Below are positions 24,934 to 33,564 of a stretch of DNA of 64,000 nucleotides, in pieces. Source of the stretch: Aeromicrobium tamlense (lineage in GTDB: Bacteria; Actinomycetota; Actinomycetes; Propionibacteriales; Nocardioidaceae). The stretch lies in NCBI RefSeq assembly GCF_013408555.1, contig NZ_JACBZN010000001.1, positions 930,001 through 994,000 of the forward strand, given 5' to 3'. The position numbers and the translations under genes were made by a program. The notes under the pieces are model-generated. The model was not told the origin of the DNA. It did no database searches and saw only the letters and a list, made by a program, of their open reading frames with translations. Position 1 is the stretch's first letter; the number at the start of each line of letters is the position of its first letter.

Positions 24934-25299
24934 ATGACCGCCACGGACCAGACCACCACCGAGACCACGCCCGCCGACGGTGTGACCCTGAGCGACGGCG
25001 CGGCCGGGAAGGTCAAGAGCCTGCTGCAGCAGGAGGGCCGCGACGACCTCGCGCTGCGCATCGCCGTGCAGCCCGGCGGCTGCTCGGGACTGCGCTACCA
25101 GCTCTTCTTCGACGAGCGCACGCTCGACGGCGACGAGATCCGCGAGTTCGACGGCGTCAACGTCGTCGTCGACCGCATGAGCCTGCCGTACCTCCACGGC
25201 GCGACGATCGACTTCGTCGACACCATCGAGAAGCAGGGCTTCACCATCGACAACCCGATGGCGACCGGCTCCTGCGCCTGCGGTGACTCCTTCCACTGA
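24934..25299 (+). CDS. erpA: A-type iron-sulphur carrier (ErpA/HesB family)
   Basis: 121 residues. The three cluster-binding cysteines are C50 (QPGGCSGLRYQ), C114 and C116 (TGSCACGDSF). The N-terminus is extended by about 15 Thr-rich residues relative to E. coli ErpA. Delivers Fe-S clusters to apo-proteins; LipA, the Rieske protein and other Fe-S enzymes in the window are possible clients. Shine-Dalgarno GAGGAG 6 nt before the ATG. Followed by a strong hairpin. Gene order erpA-adoK-ctaC is as in mycobacteria. Confidence 0.93.
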   Translation: MTATDQTTTETTPADGVTLSDGAAGKVKSLLQQEGRDDLALRIAVQPGGCSGLRYQLFFDERTLDGDEIREFDGVNVVVDRMSLPYLHGATIDFVDTIEKQGFTIDNPMATGSCACGDSFH

Positions 25300-25318
25300 G
25301 TCGTCCAGCAGCCCACGT

Positions 25319-25363
25319 CGATCGGGGCACGCCACCGGGGTTTCCGGCGGCGTGCCCCGATCG
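25319..25363 (+). terminator. strong hairpin after erpA
   Basis: Perfect 15-bp arms (25319-25333 and 25349-25363) with a loop that itself can pair CCGG/CCGG. It ends 3 bp before the possible ATG of the next gene, so it may act as an attenuator. Confidence 0.7.
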
Positions 25364-25378
25364 CATATGGTGGCGGCC

Positions 25379-26383
25379 GTGCACCTCGCCATCGCCGGGT
25401 CGGTAGCCACCGACCACCTGCAGACCTTCGCCGGCAAGTTCTCCGACTCGCTCGTCCCCGACCAGCTGGACAAGCTGGCGGTCTCGTTCCTGGTCGAGGA
25501 CCTCGACGTCCGCCGCGGCGGATGCGCCGCCAACATCGCCTTCGGGCTCGGCAGCCTCGGGCTGCACCCCACGCTCGTCGCCGCCGTCGGTCGCGACTTC
25601 GACCTCGGCTACCGCGAGTGGCTCCAGGAGTCCGGCGTCGACTGCTCGAGCGTCTTGGTGTCGCCCACGCTGCACACCGCGCTGTGCACCATCACGACCG
25701 ACGAGGCGCACGCCCAGATCGTGACGTTCTACCCCGGCGCGATGGCCCAGGCGCGCGAGATCGACATCGCCGCGCTGCATGCCGAGCGCCCGATCGACCT
25801 GCTCCTCATCGGCCCCGACGACCCCGACGGCATGCTGCGGCACACGCGCACCGCCCGCGAGCTGGGCATCCCGTTCGCCGCCGATCCCTCCCAGCAGCTG
25901 GCCTGGGCCGGGGGAGAGCTGATCCGCGACCTGATCGACGGTGCCGCGTACCTGTTCAGCAACGACTACGAAGCGGCCCTGATCGCCAAGAAGACCGGCT
26001 GGAGCGACGCCGACATCGCCGAGCGCGTGGGCGTCCGCGTCGTCACGCACGGCAAGGACGGCTGCGTCGTCCACGAGGCCGACGGCACGCGCCACCAGAT
26101 CGGGGCCATCGAGGGCGTCACCGCCGTCGACCCGACGGGCGTCGGCGACAGCTTCCGGGCGGGATTCATGGCCGGCGTCGCCGCCGGGCTCTCGCTCGAC
26201 CGCGCGGCCCAGGTGGGCTGCACGATCGCGGCCAGCGTGGTCGAGACGATCGGCACCCAGGAGTACGTGCTGGAACGCTCGGCGTTCCTCGATCGGGTGC
26301 GCTCGACGTACGGCGACGAGGCCTGCGACGAGATCGGCACGGCGCTGTCGATCACCCATGACACGGTCGTCAAGTCAGGCTGA
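25379..26383 (+). CDS. PfkB-family carbohydrate/adenosine kinase (AdoK-like)
   Basis: 334 residues from the GTG at 25379; an in-frame ATG at 25367 is an alternative, three bases after the hairpin. PfkB motifs: RRGGCAANIAFGLGSLG (N-terminal GG switch), DPTGVGDSFRAGFMAGVAAG (anion hole with catalytic D257), SNDYEAALI. The neighbourhood erpA-kinase-ctaC corresponds to Rv2204c-Rv2202c-Rv2200c of M. tuberculosis, where the kinase is the adenosine kinase AdoK. By synteny this is probably an adenosine kinase, though a sugar substrate cannot be excluded. Confidence 0.87.
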   Translation: MHLAIAGSVATDHLQTFAGKFSDSLVPDQLDKLAVSFLVEDLDVRRGGCAANIAFGLGSLGLHPTLVAAVGRDFDLGYREWLQESGVDCSSVLVSPTLHTALCTITTDEAHAQIVTFYPGAMAQAREIDIAALHAERPIDLLLIGPDDPDGMLRHTRTARELGIPFAADPSQQLAWAGGELIRDLIDGAAYLFSNDYEAALIAKKTGWSDADIAERVGVRVVTHGKDGCVVHEADGTRHQIGAIEGVTAVDPTGVGDSFRAGFMAGVAAGLSLDRAAQVGCTIAASVVETIGTQEYVLERSAFLDRVRSTYGDEACDEIGTALSITHDTVVKSG

Positions 26384-26394
26384 CCTAACCCGCT

Positions 26395-26410
26395 AGGCGA
26401 CCGGTCGCCT
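26395..26410. promoter_or_regulatory. 16-bp perfect palindrome upstream of ctaC
   Basis: AGGCGACCGGTCGCCT, just upstream of a -10-like TACTGT (26415-26420) and 56 bp before the ctaC start. Its position suits a dimeric regulator acting on the cytochrome oxidase operon. It could also be a short stem ending the adoK transcript. Confidence 0.4.
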
Positions 26411-26465
26411 GCGTTACTGTTCATCAAAACCCTGTGTGGTCGAGATCTTCTGAGAAAGGCGCTCC

Positions 26466-27323
26466 GTGGGTCGAATGAAACTGGCGGCGTTGACCGCCCT
26501 GGCCGCTGTCATGCTTGGCGGCTGCTCGCCCTTGGACGAGTCGGACCTGAACCGACTCGCGCTCCCCGTGGCCGGATCTGACCGATCCATCTACATGTGG
26601 AACCTGTGGCTCGGTACGTGGATCGCAGTGCTCGTGGTGTTCCTGCTGGTGTTCGGCATGATCCTCTACGCGCCCCTCCGCTACCGCCGCAAGAACGCCG
26701 ATGATCCCGCGCCGGTCCAGGTGCGCTACAACCTCCCGCTGGAGGCGCTGTACACGATCGCCCCGGTCATCATCGTCGCGGTGTTCTTCTTCCACACGGT
26801 CGAGTCGCAGAACGCGCAGCTCGAGGAGGTCGAGAACCCCGATCACACGATCGAGGTCGTCGGCAGCAAGTGGCAGTGGACCTTCAACTACCTCGAGGGC
26901 GCCCCCGGTGGGGAGTCGGTCTTCGACCAGGGTGACACCGCGAACCTGCCCGAGCTGTGGCTGCCCAAGGGCGAGTCGGTGAAGTTCGAGCTCATCTCGC
27001 CGGACGTCATCCACTCCTTCTGGGTCCCCGAGTTCTACTTCAAGATGGACGTCGTCCCGGGCAACATCCCCGGCAAGGACGGCAACAACTCATTCACGAT
27101 GACGCCGAACCGCGAGGGCACCTTCACCGGTCGCTGCGCCGAGCTCTGCGGCGTCTACCACACCCGCATGCTGTTCAAGGTCAAGGTCGTCTCCCCCGAG
27201 GAGTACCGCGCCCACCTCGCCGAGCTCGAGGCCGCCGGCCAGGTCGGCGATCCGAAGGGCTCGACCACAGCTGACACCGTCGCCGGGCTGGACGCCAGCG
27301 GCGAGAGCGAACCGGAGGACTGA
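26466..27323 (+). CDS. ctaC: cytochrome c oxidase subunit II
   Basis: 285 residues. Lipoprotein signal with lipobox LGGC (C20), two transmembrane segments (about 47-70 and 95-115) and the CuA domain: [23 protein letters not shown] and the CuA ligands in [12 protein letters not shown]. Takes electrons from the diheme QcrC in the bcc-aa3 supercomplex. GTG start with AAAGG upstream; an ATG three codons later is possible. The stop overlaps the ctaD ATG (TGATGG), so ctaC-D-F are one operon. Confidence 0.95.
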   Translation: MGRMKLAALTALAAVMLGGCSPLDESDLNRLALPVAGSDRSIYMWNLWLGTWIAVLVVFLLVFGMILYAPLRYRRKNADDPAPVQVRYNLPLEALYTIAPVIIVAVFFFHTVESQNAQLEEVENPDHTIEVVGSKWQWTFNYLEGAPGGESVFDQGDTANLPELWLPKGESVKFELISPDVIHSFWVPEFYFKMDVVPGNIPGKDGNNSFTMTPNREGTFTGRCAELCGVYHTRMLFKVKVVSPEEYRAHLAELEAAGQVGDPKGSTTADTVAGLDASGESEPED

Positions 27324-29071
27324 TGGCCACCGCAACCTTCGACGCGTCAGAACCGCGCCGACCCGTCAGGGAGCGCTCCCTCGGGACGAAGGCCTTCACG
27401 CTGCTGACGACCACCGACCACAAGGTCATCGGTCAGATGTACGCCGTGACGACGTTCTTCTTCTTCATCTTCGGTGGCATCCTGGCCCTCATCATCCGTG
27501 CCGAGCTCGCTCGCCCGGGTGGCCAGTTCGTCGGCGACGAGACGTACAACCAGCTGTTCACGATGCACGGCACGATCATGCTGCTGATGTTCGCGACGCC
27601 GCTGTTCTTCGCCTTCGGCAACATGATCATGCCGCTGCAGATCGGTGCTCCCGACGTCGCGTTCCCGCGCCTGAACATGTTCAGCTACTGGCTGTACCTG
27701 TTCGGCTCGCTGATCGCCGTCTCGGGCTTCATCGTCCCCGGCGGCGCCGCCAGCTTCGGCTGGTTCGCCTACCTGCCGCTGTCGGACTCGATCCACAGCC
27801 CCGGCGTCGGTGGCGACCTGTGGGTCATGGGCCTGTACATGTCGGGTCTGGGCACGATCCTGGGCGCGGTCAACTTCATCACCACGATCTTCTGCATGCG
27901 CGCTCCCGGCATGACGATGTTCCGGATGCCGATCTTCGTGTGGAACACGCTGGTCACCAGCATCCTGATCATCATCGTGTTCCCGGTGTTCGCCGCGGCG
28001 CTGCTCGCGCTGGGCGCCGACCGCATGCTCGGGGCGCACGTGTTCGACCCCTCCACGGGCGGACCGATCATGTACCAGCACCTGTTCTGGTTCTTCGGTC
28101 ACCCCGAGGTCTACATCATCGCCCTGCCGTTCTTCGGCATCATCACCGAAGTCCTGCCGGTCTTCAGCCGCAAGCCGGTCTTCGGCTACGTCGGTCTGGT
28201 CGGCGCGACCCTGGCGATCGCGGTCCTCTCGGCCGCGGTGTGGGCCCACCACATGTTCGTCACCGGAGCGGTGAACCTGGCGTTCTTCAGCTTCATGACG
28301 TTGTTGATCGGCGTGCCGACAGGCGTGAAGTTCTTCAACTGGATCGGCACGATGTGGGGCGGGTCCGTCTCGTTCGACACACCCCTGCTGTTCTCGCTGG
28401 GCTTCCTCACGACCTTCCTCTTCGGTGGTCTGACCGGCATCGTCCTGGCCTCGCCGGCCCTGGACTTCCACCTCTCCGACACCTACTTCGTCGTGGCGCA
28501 CTTCCACTACGTCGTGTTCGGCACGGTCGTGTTCGCGATGTTCGCCGGCTACTACTACTGGTGGCCGAAGATCACGGGCCGGATGCTCGACGAGAAGCTG
28601 GGCAAGATCCACTTCTGGCTGCTGTTCGTCGGCTTCCACCTGACGTTCCTGGTGCAGCACTGGCTGGGCGTCGAGGGCTTCCCGCGTCGCTACGCCGACT
28701 ACCTGCCCGGCGACGGCTTCACCCGCCTGAACGAGATCTCCACGATCGGTGCGTTCCTGCTCGGTGCCTCCACGCTGCCGTTCATCTACAACGTGTGGAA
28801 GTCCCGCAAGGCGCCCCTGGTCCGCCAGGACGACCCGTGGGGCTGGGGCCGCACGCTCGAGTGGGCCACGTCCAGCCCGCCGCCGCGTCACAACTTCGTG
28901 TCGCTGCCGCGGATCCGCTCGGAGAGCCCGGCCTTCGACCTGCACCACCCCGACGTGGTGGAGCTGGAGATGGCCCAGAACCCCGACGCCAACGAGCCGC
29001 TGGCCGACACCCCCGACCTCGAGGGTCGTGGCGAGGCGCTCGGCGGCAAGAACCCCAAGGCTGGTGAGTGA
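27323..29071 (+). CDS. ctaD: cytochrome c oxidase subunit I
   Basis: 582 residues, 12 transmembrane segments. Heme and CuB ligands are visible: [12 protein letters not shown] (low-spin heme His), [15 protein letters not shown] (His-Glu-Val-Tyr crosslink motif), AHHMFVTG (two CuB His) and [17 protein letters not shown] (heme a3 and low-spin heme His). Catalytic subunit of the aa3 oxidase; reduces O2 and pumps protons. The C-terminal extension of about 40 acidic residues is typical of actinobacterial CtaD. Co-transcribed with ctaC and ctaF. Confidence 0.96.
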   Translation: MATATFDASEPRRPVRERSLGTKAFTLLTTTDHKVIGQMYAVTTFFFFIFGGILALIIRAELARPGGQFVGDETYNQLFTMHGTIMLLMFATPLFFAFGNMIMPLQIGAPDVAFPRLNMFSYWLYLFGSLIAVSGFIVPGGAASFGWFAYLPLSDSIHSPGVGGDLWVMGLYMSGLGTILGAVNFITTIFCMRAPGMTMFRMPIFVWNTLVTSILIIIVFPVFAAALLALGADRMLGAHVFDPSTGGPIMYQHLFWFFGHPEVYIIALPFFGIITEVLPVFSRKPVFGYVGLVGATLAIAVLSAAVWAHHMFVTGAVNLAFFSFMTLLIGVPTGVKFFNWIGTMWGGSVSFDTPLLFSLGFLTTFLFGGLTGIVLASPALDFHLSDTYFVVAHFHYVVFGTVVFAMFAGYYYWWPKITGRMLDEKLGKIHFWLLFVGFHLTFLVQHWLGVEGFPRRYADYLPGDGFTRLNEISTIGAFLLGASTLPFIYNVWKSRKAPLVRQDDPWGWGRTLEWATSSPPPRHNFVSLPRIRSESPAFDLHHPDVVELEMAQNPDANEPLADTPDLEGRGEALGGKNPKAGE

Positions 29072-29074
29072 TCG

Positions 29075-29470
29075 ATGCGCAAGGAATTCTGGCTGTTCTT
29101 CAGCTGCGCGATCTTCTTCGTGATCGTCACCCCGGTCTACTGGGCCGTGGCGCACGAGGTCACCGGCACGGTCGCGCTGATCATGGCGATGCTGCTGTTC
29201 TTCATGATCAGCTTCTACCTGTGGTTCGTGGCCAAGGCCATCCCCGAGCGTCCCGAGGACCGTCTCGACGGTGAGATCGCGGAGGGCGCCGGCGAGCTCG
29301 GCTTCTTCCCGCCCTTCTCCTGGTGGCCGCTGTTCGCCGCCATGTCTTTCGGCTTCCTGGTCCTGGGCGTCGTCTTCGGCTGGTGGATGTTCATCCTGGC
29401 CCTGCCATTCGGCGCGATCTGCGTCTGCGGCTGGATCTTCGAGTACTACCGCGGGATCCACGCTCACTGA
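29075..29470 (+). CDS. ctaF: cytochrome c oxidase subunit IV, actinobacterial type
   Basis: 131 residues with four transmembrane segments (about 5-22, 30-52, 82-99, 102-120): FWLFFSCAIFFVIVTPVYWA, TGTVALIMAMLLFFMISFYL and SWWPLFAAMSFGFLVLGVVF. The soluble loop holds ERPEDRLDGEIAEGAGELGF, the signature of actinobacterial subunit IV (CtaF). Starts 4 bp after ctaD. A hairpin follows at 29490. Confidence 0.93.
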   Translation: MRKEFWLFFSCAIFFVIVTPVYWAVAHEVTGTVALIMAMLLFFMISFYLWFVAKAIPERPEDRLDGEIAEGAGELGFFPPFSWWPLFAAMSFGFLVLGVVFGWWMFILALPFGAICVCGWIFEYYRGIHAH

Positions 29471-29489
29471 GCCCGATCCCCGCGCGTCA

Positions 29490-29517
29490 CGCCCTCGGTG
29501 TTCCGACACCGGGGGCG
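29490..29517 (+). terminator. terminator of the ctaC-ctaD-ctaF operon
   Basis: CGCCCTCGGTGT (29490-29501) pairs with ACACCGGGGGCG (29506-29517), one mismatch, loop TCCG, followed by TTT. Confidence 0.72.
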
Positions 29518-29549
29518 TTTCGCTGTCCGGGCCGTGGGGTGCGATTGCC

Positions 29550-29555
29550 TAGACT
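29550..29555 (+). promoter_or_regulatory. -10 box of the L,D-transpeptidase gene (leaderless)
   Basis: TAGACT, 7 nt before the GTG at 29563, with no Shine-Dalgarno site. Confidence 0.5.
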
Positions 29556-29562
29556 TCCAGGC

Positions 29563-30753
29563 GTGAGCAGGTGGGGAATGCGGGCCGTGGGTGCCCTGGT
29601 CGTGATGGTCCTGGCGTCGTCGTGCACGAGTGGCGGCGGCAGCGGTGACCCGGCCGAGCAGGAGAAGGCCAAGGATCCGCTGACGATCACCGCGAGCGTC
29701 GAGAACGGTGCCGCGGACGTCCCCGTCGACTCGGTGGTCACGGTCGACGGCTTCGACGGCCAGCTGGCCGACGTCACGCTCGCGAGCGCCGACGGCGCGA
29801 CGACGATCCCCGGCGAGGTGCACGGCGTCCGCTGGACCGCCGGGCAGCTGCTCGAGCCCGCCACCACCTACGTGCTCACCGCCTCCGGAACGGGTGACGA
29901 CGGCCGGCAGGTCACCGAGACCTCGCGGTTCACCACGCGAGCCCTGAGCCTCGACGAGCAGACGTACCCGGCCGTGGCCCCGCTCCAGGGCGAGACCGTC
30001 GGCGTCGGCATGCCCGTCATCGTCAGCTTCGACATCGCGGTCAAGGACCGGGCCGCCTTCGAGAAGCGGATGAAGGTCACCGCCCAGCCGGCCACCGACG
30101 GTGGCTGGTACTGGCTCAGCGACAACACCGCCCACTGGCGGCCGAAGAAGTTCTGGAAGCCCGGCACGAAGGTCACGGTCGACCTCGGCCTGAACAGCGT
30201 CCACGCCGGCAACGGCATCTACGGCCAGCAGGACCAGCACGTGGAGTTCACGGTGGGTCGCTCGGTCGTGAGCGTCGTCGACACGCGGCGCCATCGCATG
30301 ACCGTGAAGATCGACGGCAAGGCCCGGCGGACGATCCCGGTCTCCACCGGCGACGCCGACCACCGCAGCCGCAACGGCATCAAGGTGATCATGGAGAAGC
30401 ACCGTTCGATCGACATGGACGCGGCCACGACGGGCGTGGACTCCGACGACCCGAACTACTACAACCTCAAGGGCGTCAAGTACGCGATGCGCGTGACGAA
30501 CTCGGGAGAGTTCCTCCACGCTGCCCCGTGGTCCGCCGCCTCGCAGGGCAACGCCAACGTGAGCCACGGCTGCGTCGGCATGAGCACGAAGGACGCCGCG
30601 TGGGTGTTCGCGCAGAGCAAGCGCGGCGACATCGTCAGCTATGTCGGCAGCCCGCGTCGCCTCGAGCCCGCCAACGGGTGGACCGACTGGAACCGCTCGT
30701 GGGACGAGTGGCTCGAGGGCTCCGCGCTGGGCGCGGACGCCGAGGACGCCTGA
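29563..30753 (+). CDS. L,D-transpeptidase lipoprotein with Ig-like domains
   Basis: 396 residues. Lipoprotein signal with lipobox LASSC (C21), a Gly/Ser linker, two Ig-like domains (about 40-130 and 135-240: YPAVAPLQGETVGVGMPVIV, WRPKKFWKPGTKVTVDLGLN) and a YkuD catalytic domain (about 245-375). The catalytic cysteine is in NVSHGCVGMSTKDAAW. Forms 3-3 cross-links in peptidoglycan at the outer membrane face, like mycobacterial LdtMt2. A Trp-rich tail (NGWTDWNRSWDEWLEG) is typical. Confidence 0.93.
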   Translation: MSRWGMRAVGALVVMVLASSCTSGGGSGDPAEQEKAKDPLTITASVENGAADVPVDSVVTVDGFDGQLADVTLASADGATTIPGEVHGVRWTAGQLLEPATTYVLTASGTGDDGRQVTETSRFTTRALSLDEQTYPAVAPLQGETVGVGMPVIVSFDIAVKDRAAFEKRMKVTAQPATDGGWYWLSDNTAHWRPKKFWKPGTKVTVDLGLNSVHAGNGIYGQQDQHVEFTVGRSVVSVVDTRRHRMTVKIDGKARRTIPVSTGDADHRSRNGIKVIMEKHRSIDMDAATTGVDSDDPNYYNLKGVKYAMRVTNSGEFLHAAPWSAASQGNANVSHGCVGMSTKDAAWVFAQSKRGDIVSYVGSPRRLEPANGWTDWNRSWDEWLEGSALGADAEDA

Positions 30754-30756
30754 GCC

Positions 30757-31332
30757 TCAGCGCGCCTTCGCCGCCTTCGCCGCCGCCTTCTGCTCGCGCT
30801 TGAACTCGCGCACCTTCGCCAGCGACTCGGGACTGGTGATGTCCGCGACGCTGCGGTGACCGGGCTGGCCGTAGTCGCCGGCGGCCTCGCGCCAGCCGGC
30901 GCCGTCGAAGCCGTACTGCTTGCCGAGCAGGGCCAGGAAGATCTTGGCCTTCTGCTCGCCGAAGCCGGGCAGCGCCTTGAGCCGCTTGAGCACCTCGGCG
31001 CCGTCGGGGGAGCCCTGGGTCCAGATCGCCGCGGCGTCGCCGCCCCACTCGTCGCGCACGGCGGCCGCGAGCGTCTGCACGCGCCCGGCCATCGAGCCGG
31101 GGTAGCGGTGCACGGCGGGCGTCTGCCGGAAGACGGCCTCGAAGCCCTCAGGATCCTGCGTGGCGATCTCGGCCGGGTCCAGCGTGCCGACGCGCTCGAG
31201 GATCTTCGCCGGCCCGGAGAAGGCCGCCTCCATCGCGATCTGCTGGTCGAGCAGCATGCCCACGAGGAGGGCGAAGGGGTCGTCCGTCAGCAGCTGGTCG
31301 GCGGTGGCATCACCGGTGATCGAGAGGCTCAT
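30757..31332 (-). CDS. HhH-GPD base-excision-repair-type protein
   Basis: 191 residues. Residues 25-60 (LVGMLLDQQIAMEAAFSGPA) and 120-145 (LKALPGFGEQKAKIFLALLG) contain the helix-hairpin-helix Gly-Phe-Gly turn of the HhH-GPD superfamily (uncharacterised TIGR03252-like group of actinobacteria). The catalytic Asp region is not obvious. A Lys/Ala-rich tail follows (VREFKREQKAAAKAAKAR). Converges on the L,D-transpeptidase gene with 3 bp between stops. Probably DNA repair; substrate unknown. Confidence 0.82.
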   Translation of the reverse strand: MSLSITGDATADQLLTDDPFALLVGMLLDQQIAMEAAFSGPAKILERVGTLDPAEIATQDPEGFEAVFRQTPAVHRYPGSMAGRVQTLAAAVRDEWGGDAAAIWTQGSPDGAEVLKRLKALPGFGEQKAKIFLALLGKQYGFDGAGWREAAGDYGQPGHRSVADITSPESLAKVREFKREQKAAAKAAKAR

Positions 31333-31370
31333 GGCCCCATCGTCGCATCCCCACCGAGGTGCCTCCCAAC

Positions 31371-31425
31371 GTTCATGCCGCGTTCATCGCAGGTGCTCAT
31401 CTCTCCGCCGCAGCGTCCCTAGAGT
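31371..31425 (+). promoter_or_regulatory. PHO box and -10 of the pst operon
   Basis: Two perfect 11-nt direct-repeat units, GTTCATGCCGC (31371-31381) and GTTCATCGCAG (31382-31392), then a degenerate third unit GTGCTCATC (31393-31401). This is the actinobacterial PhoP-box layout. TAGAGT (31420-31425) follows at the distance expected for a -10, so PhoP would occupy the -35 region as an activator. The pstC start lies 41 bp downstream. Confidence 0.78.
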
Positions 31426-31465
31426 CACAGCCGTCGTTGTTCGGGGTCGAGAGCTTGGAGGTCGT

Positions 31466-32479
31466 GTGACCACGGTCCTGCCCACCCGGGTGTCGTCCGA
31501 CGCACCGGACGTCCCCCGCACGATCCGAGGCGGCCAGGCCGGCGCCGACCGGGTCTTCGCCGTCGCCATGAGGGCCACCGGGACGACCGTCCTGCTGATC
31601 ACCGGCGGCATCGGCCTGTTCCTCGCGCTGCAGGCGGTGCCGACGCTGCGCCACTACGGTGCCTCGTTCTTCACCGAGACGCAGTGGGAGCCCGACGCGG
31701 ACGTCGTCGGCATCGGTGCCGTGCTGGTCGGCACGTTCTCGGTCGCGGCCGTCGCGCTCGTCGTGGCGTTCCCGCTGGCGCTCGCCACGGCGCTGTACAT
31801 CAGCGAGTACGCGCCGGCGCGGCTGCGCGGCCTGCTGGTGTCGATGGTCGACCTCATGGCGGCCGTGCCGAGCATCATCTACGGACTCTGGGGCTTCTTC
31901 CTGCTCCAGCCGCACGCGAGCGCGGTGGCCCGCTGGCTGCACGAGTACCTGGGCTTCCTGCCGTTCTTCGAGGTGCAGGCCGATCCGCAGGCCGCGATCT
32001 GGGAGCAGAGCCGCTACACCGCGTCGGCGTTCATCGCCGGCCTCGCCGTGGCCATGATGGTGATCCCGATGGCGTGCGCCGTGATGCGCCAAGTGTTCAG
32101 CCAGGCGCCGCTGGGGGAGCGGGAGGCCGCGTACGCCCTCGGCGCCACCCGCTGGGGCATGATCCGCTCGGTCGTCCTGCCCTTCGGGCGGGGCGGCATC
32201 ATCGGCGGCACGATGCTCGGCCTCGGCCGCGCCCTCGGTGAGACCATCGCGGTCCTGCTGATCATCTCCCCGGCGTTCGAGCTCAAGCCTCGCGTGCTGG
32301 AGATCGGCACCAACACCGTCTCGGCGCTCATCGCCGGGCGGTTCGGCGAGGCCAGCGGCGGCCAGCTCCAGGCCCTGCTGACGGCGGGCTTCGTCCTGTT
32401 CGTCATCACGCTCGTCATCAACACGGCCGCGGCGGTCGTGGTCTCACGGAGCCGATCCGGAGCGGGGACCGAGGCATGA
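31466..32479 (+). CDS. pstC: phosphate ABC transporter permease PstC
   Basis: 337 residues, six transmembrane segments. The permease EAA loop is LGEREAAYALGATRWGMIRS, and RALGETIAVLLIISP is the PstC C-terminal signature. Forms the membrane channel with PstA. The GTG at 31466 has GGAGG 5 nt upstream and is chosen over longer frames. Overlaps pstA by ATGA. First gene behind the PHO box. Confidence 0.94.
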   Translation: MTTVLPTRVSSDAPDVPRTIRGGQAGADRVFAVAMRATGTTVLLITGGIGLFLALQAVPTLRHYGASFFTETQWEPDADVVGIGAVLVGTFSVAAVALVVAFPLALATALYISEYAPARLRGLLVSMVDLMAAVPSIIYGLWGFFLLQPHASAVARWLHEYLGFLPFFEVQADPQAAIWEQSRYTASAFIAGLAVAMMVIPMACAVMRQVFSQAPLGEREAAYALGATRWGMIRSVVLPFGRGGIIGGTMLGLGRALGETIAVLLIISPAFELKPRVLEIGTNTVSALIAGRFGEASGGQLQALLTAGFVLFVITLVINTAAAVVVSRSRSGAGTEA

Positions 32480-33564
32480 GCACCAGCATCGCCCGGCCGG
32501 ACCTGGCCACGCCCCAGCCGCCCACCGGCACCCGCCGCCTGTCCACCGTGACGGCCGAGGACCGGTTCGTCGAGATCGGCTCGTGGGTCGCCGGCTTCGC
32601 TCTGGCGTGGATCGTCAACGCGCGGCTGCTGCCGTGGACGGGCCTGCTGCCCCTCGTGCTCTCGACCGTCGTCGCGGGCCTCGCCGTGCTCGCGGTGGCC
32701 ACCGCCATGACCGAGCCGCGGCCCGTCGTCGTCGACCGGGTGGTCGCGGCCCTCGTGCACGTCGCGGCGCTCACGGTCGCCGTCGCACTGCTCTCCACCG
32801 TGGCGTTCATCGTCTACCGCGGCGCGGAGGCACTGTTCCACCTCTCGCTGCTCACGCAGGACATGTCCGGGGTCGGCCCGCGGGACTCCTTCGACCGCGG
32901 CGGCATCCTGCACGCGATCGCCGGGTCGCTCATCCAGGTCGGCATCGCCGTGCTCGTCACGGTGCCGCTCGGCATCGGCACGGCCGTGTTCATGACCGAG
33001 GTGGGCGGGCGCTACGCGCGCATCGTCCGCACGGTCGTCGAGGCGATGACGGCGCTGCCGTCGATCGTGGCCGGCCTGTTCATCTACACGACGCTCATCG
33101 TGGCGCTCGGGATCGACCGGTCGGGCTTCGCGGCCGCCATGGCGCTCGGTGTCATGATGCTGCCGATCATCGCCCGCGCGGCCGACGTCGTGCTGCGGGT
33201 GGTGCCGGGCGGCCTGCGCGAGGCGAGCCTCGCCCTCGGCGCGTCACGGTGGCGGACGGTCTGGCACGTCGTCCTGCCCACGGCACGCCCCGGCCTGGCC
33301 ACCGCGCTCATCCTCGGCGTCGCCCGCGGCATCGGCGAGACCTCGCCGGTGCTGCTGACCTCCGGCGCCGCCTCGTTCCTCGTGCTCGACCCCACCGACG
33401 GCGTGATGAACTCGCTGCCGCTGTTCATCTACTCGACCGTGCGCAGCGGCGAGCCGATGTACATCGAGCGCGCCTTCGCCGCCGCCACCGTCCTCCTCCT
33501 GCTGGTGCTCGTGCTGTTCGCCATCGCCCGCCGCCTCGCCCGTCCTCGAAAGGGATCCCGATGA
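32476..33564 (+). CDS. pstA: phosphate ABC transporter permease PstA
   Basis: 362 residues, larger than typical PstA (about 300) because of an N-terminal extension with two or three extra transmembrane segments (about 40-130). The core has GGRYARIVRTVVEAMTALPS, the EAA loop GLREASLALGASRWRTVWHV and RGIGETSPVLLTSGAA. Stop overlaps the next ATG as ATGA. Partner of PstC in phosphate import. Confidence 0.93.
   Translation: MSTSIARPDLATPQPPTGTRRLSTVTAEDRFVEIGSWVAGFALAWIVNARLLPWTGLLPLVLSTVVAGLAVLAVATAMTEPRPVVVDRVVAALVHVAALTVAVALLSTVAFIVYRGAEALFHLSLLTQDMSGVGPRDSFDRGGILHAIAGSLIQVGIAVLVTVPLGIGTAVFMTEVGGRYARIVRTVVEAMTALPSIVAGLFIYTTLIVALGIDRSGFAAAMALGVMMLPIIARAADVVLRVVPGGLREASLALGASRWRTVWHVVLPTARPGLATALILGVARGIGETSPVLLTSGAASFLVLDPTDGVMNSLPLFIYSTVRSGEPMYIERAFAAATVLLLLVLVLFAIARRLARPRKGSR

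Noticed and set aside
25319-25363. Riboswitch before the AdoK-like gene
   Set aside because: A simple GC-rich hairpin with no conserved purine-type aptamer sequence; best read as the erpA terminator.
27347-29509. Long minus-strand frame opposite ctaD
   Set aside because: Gln/Asp/His/Arg-rich antisense product over a certain subunit I gene.
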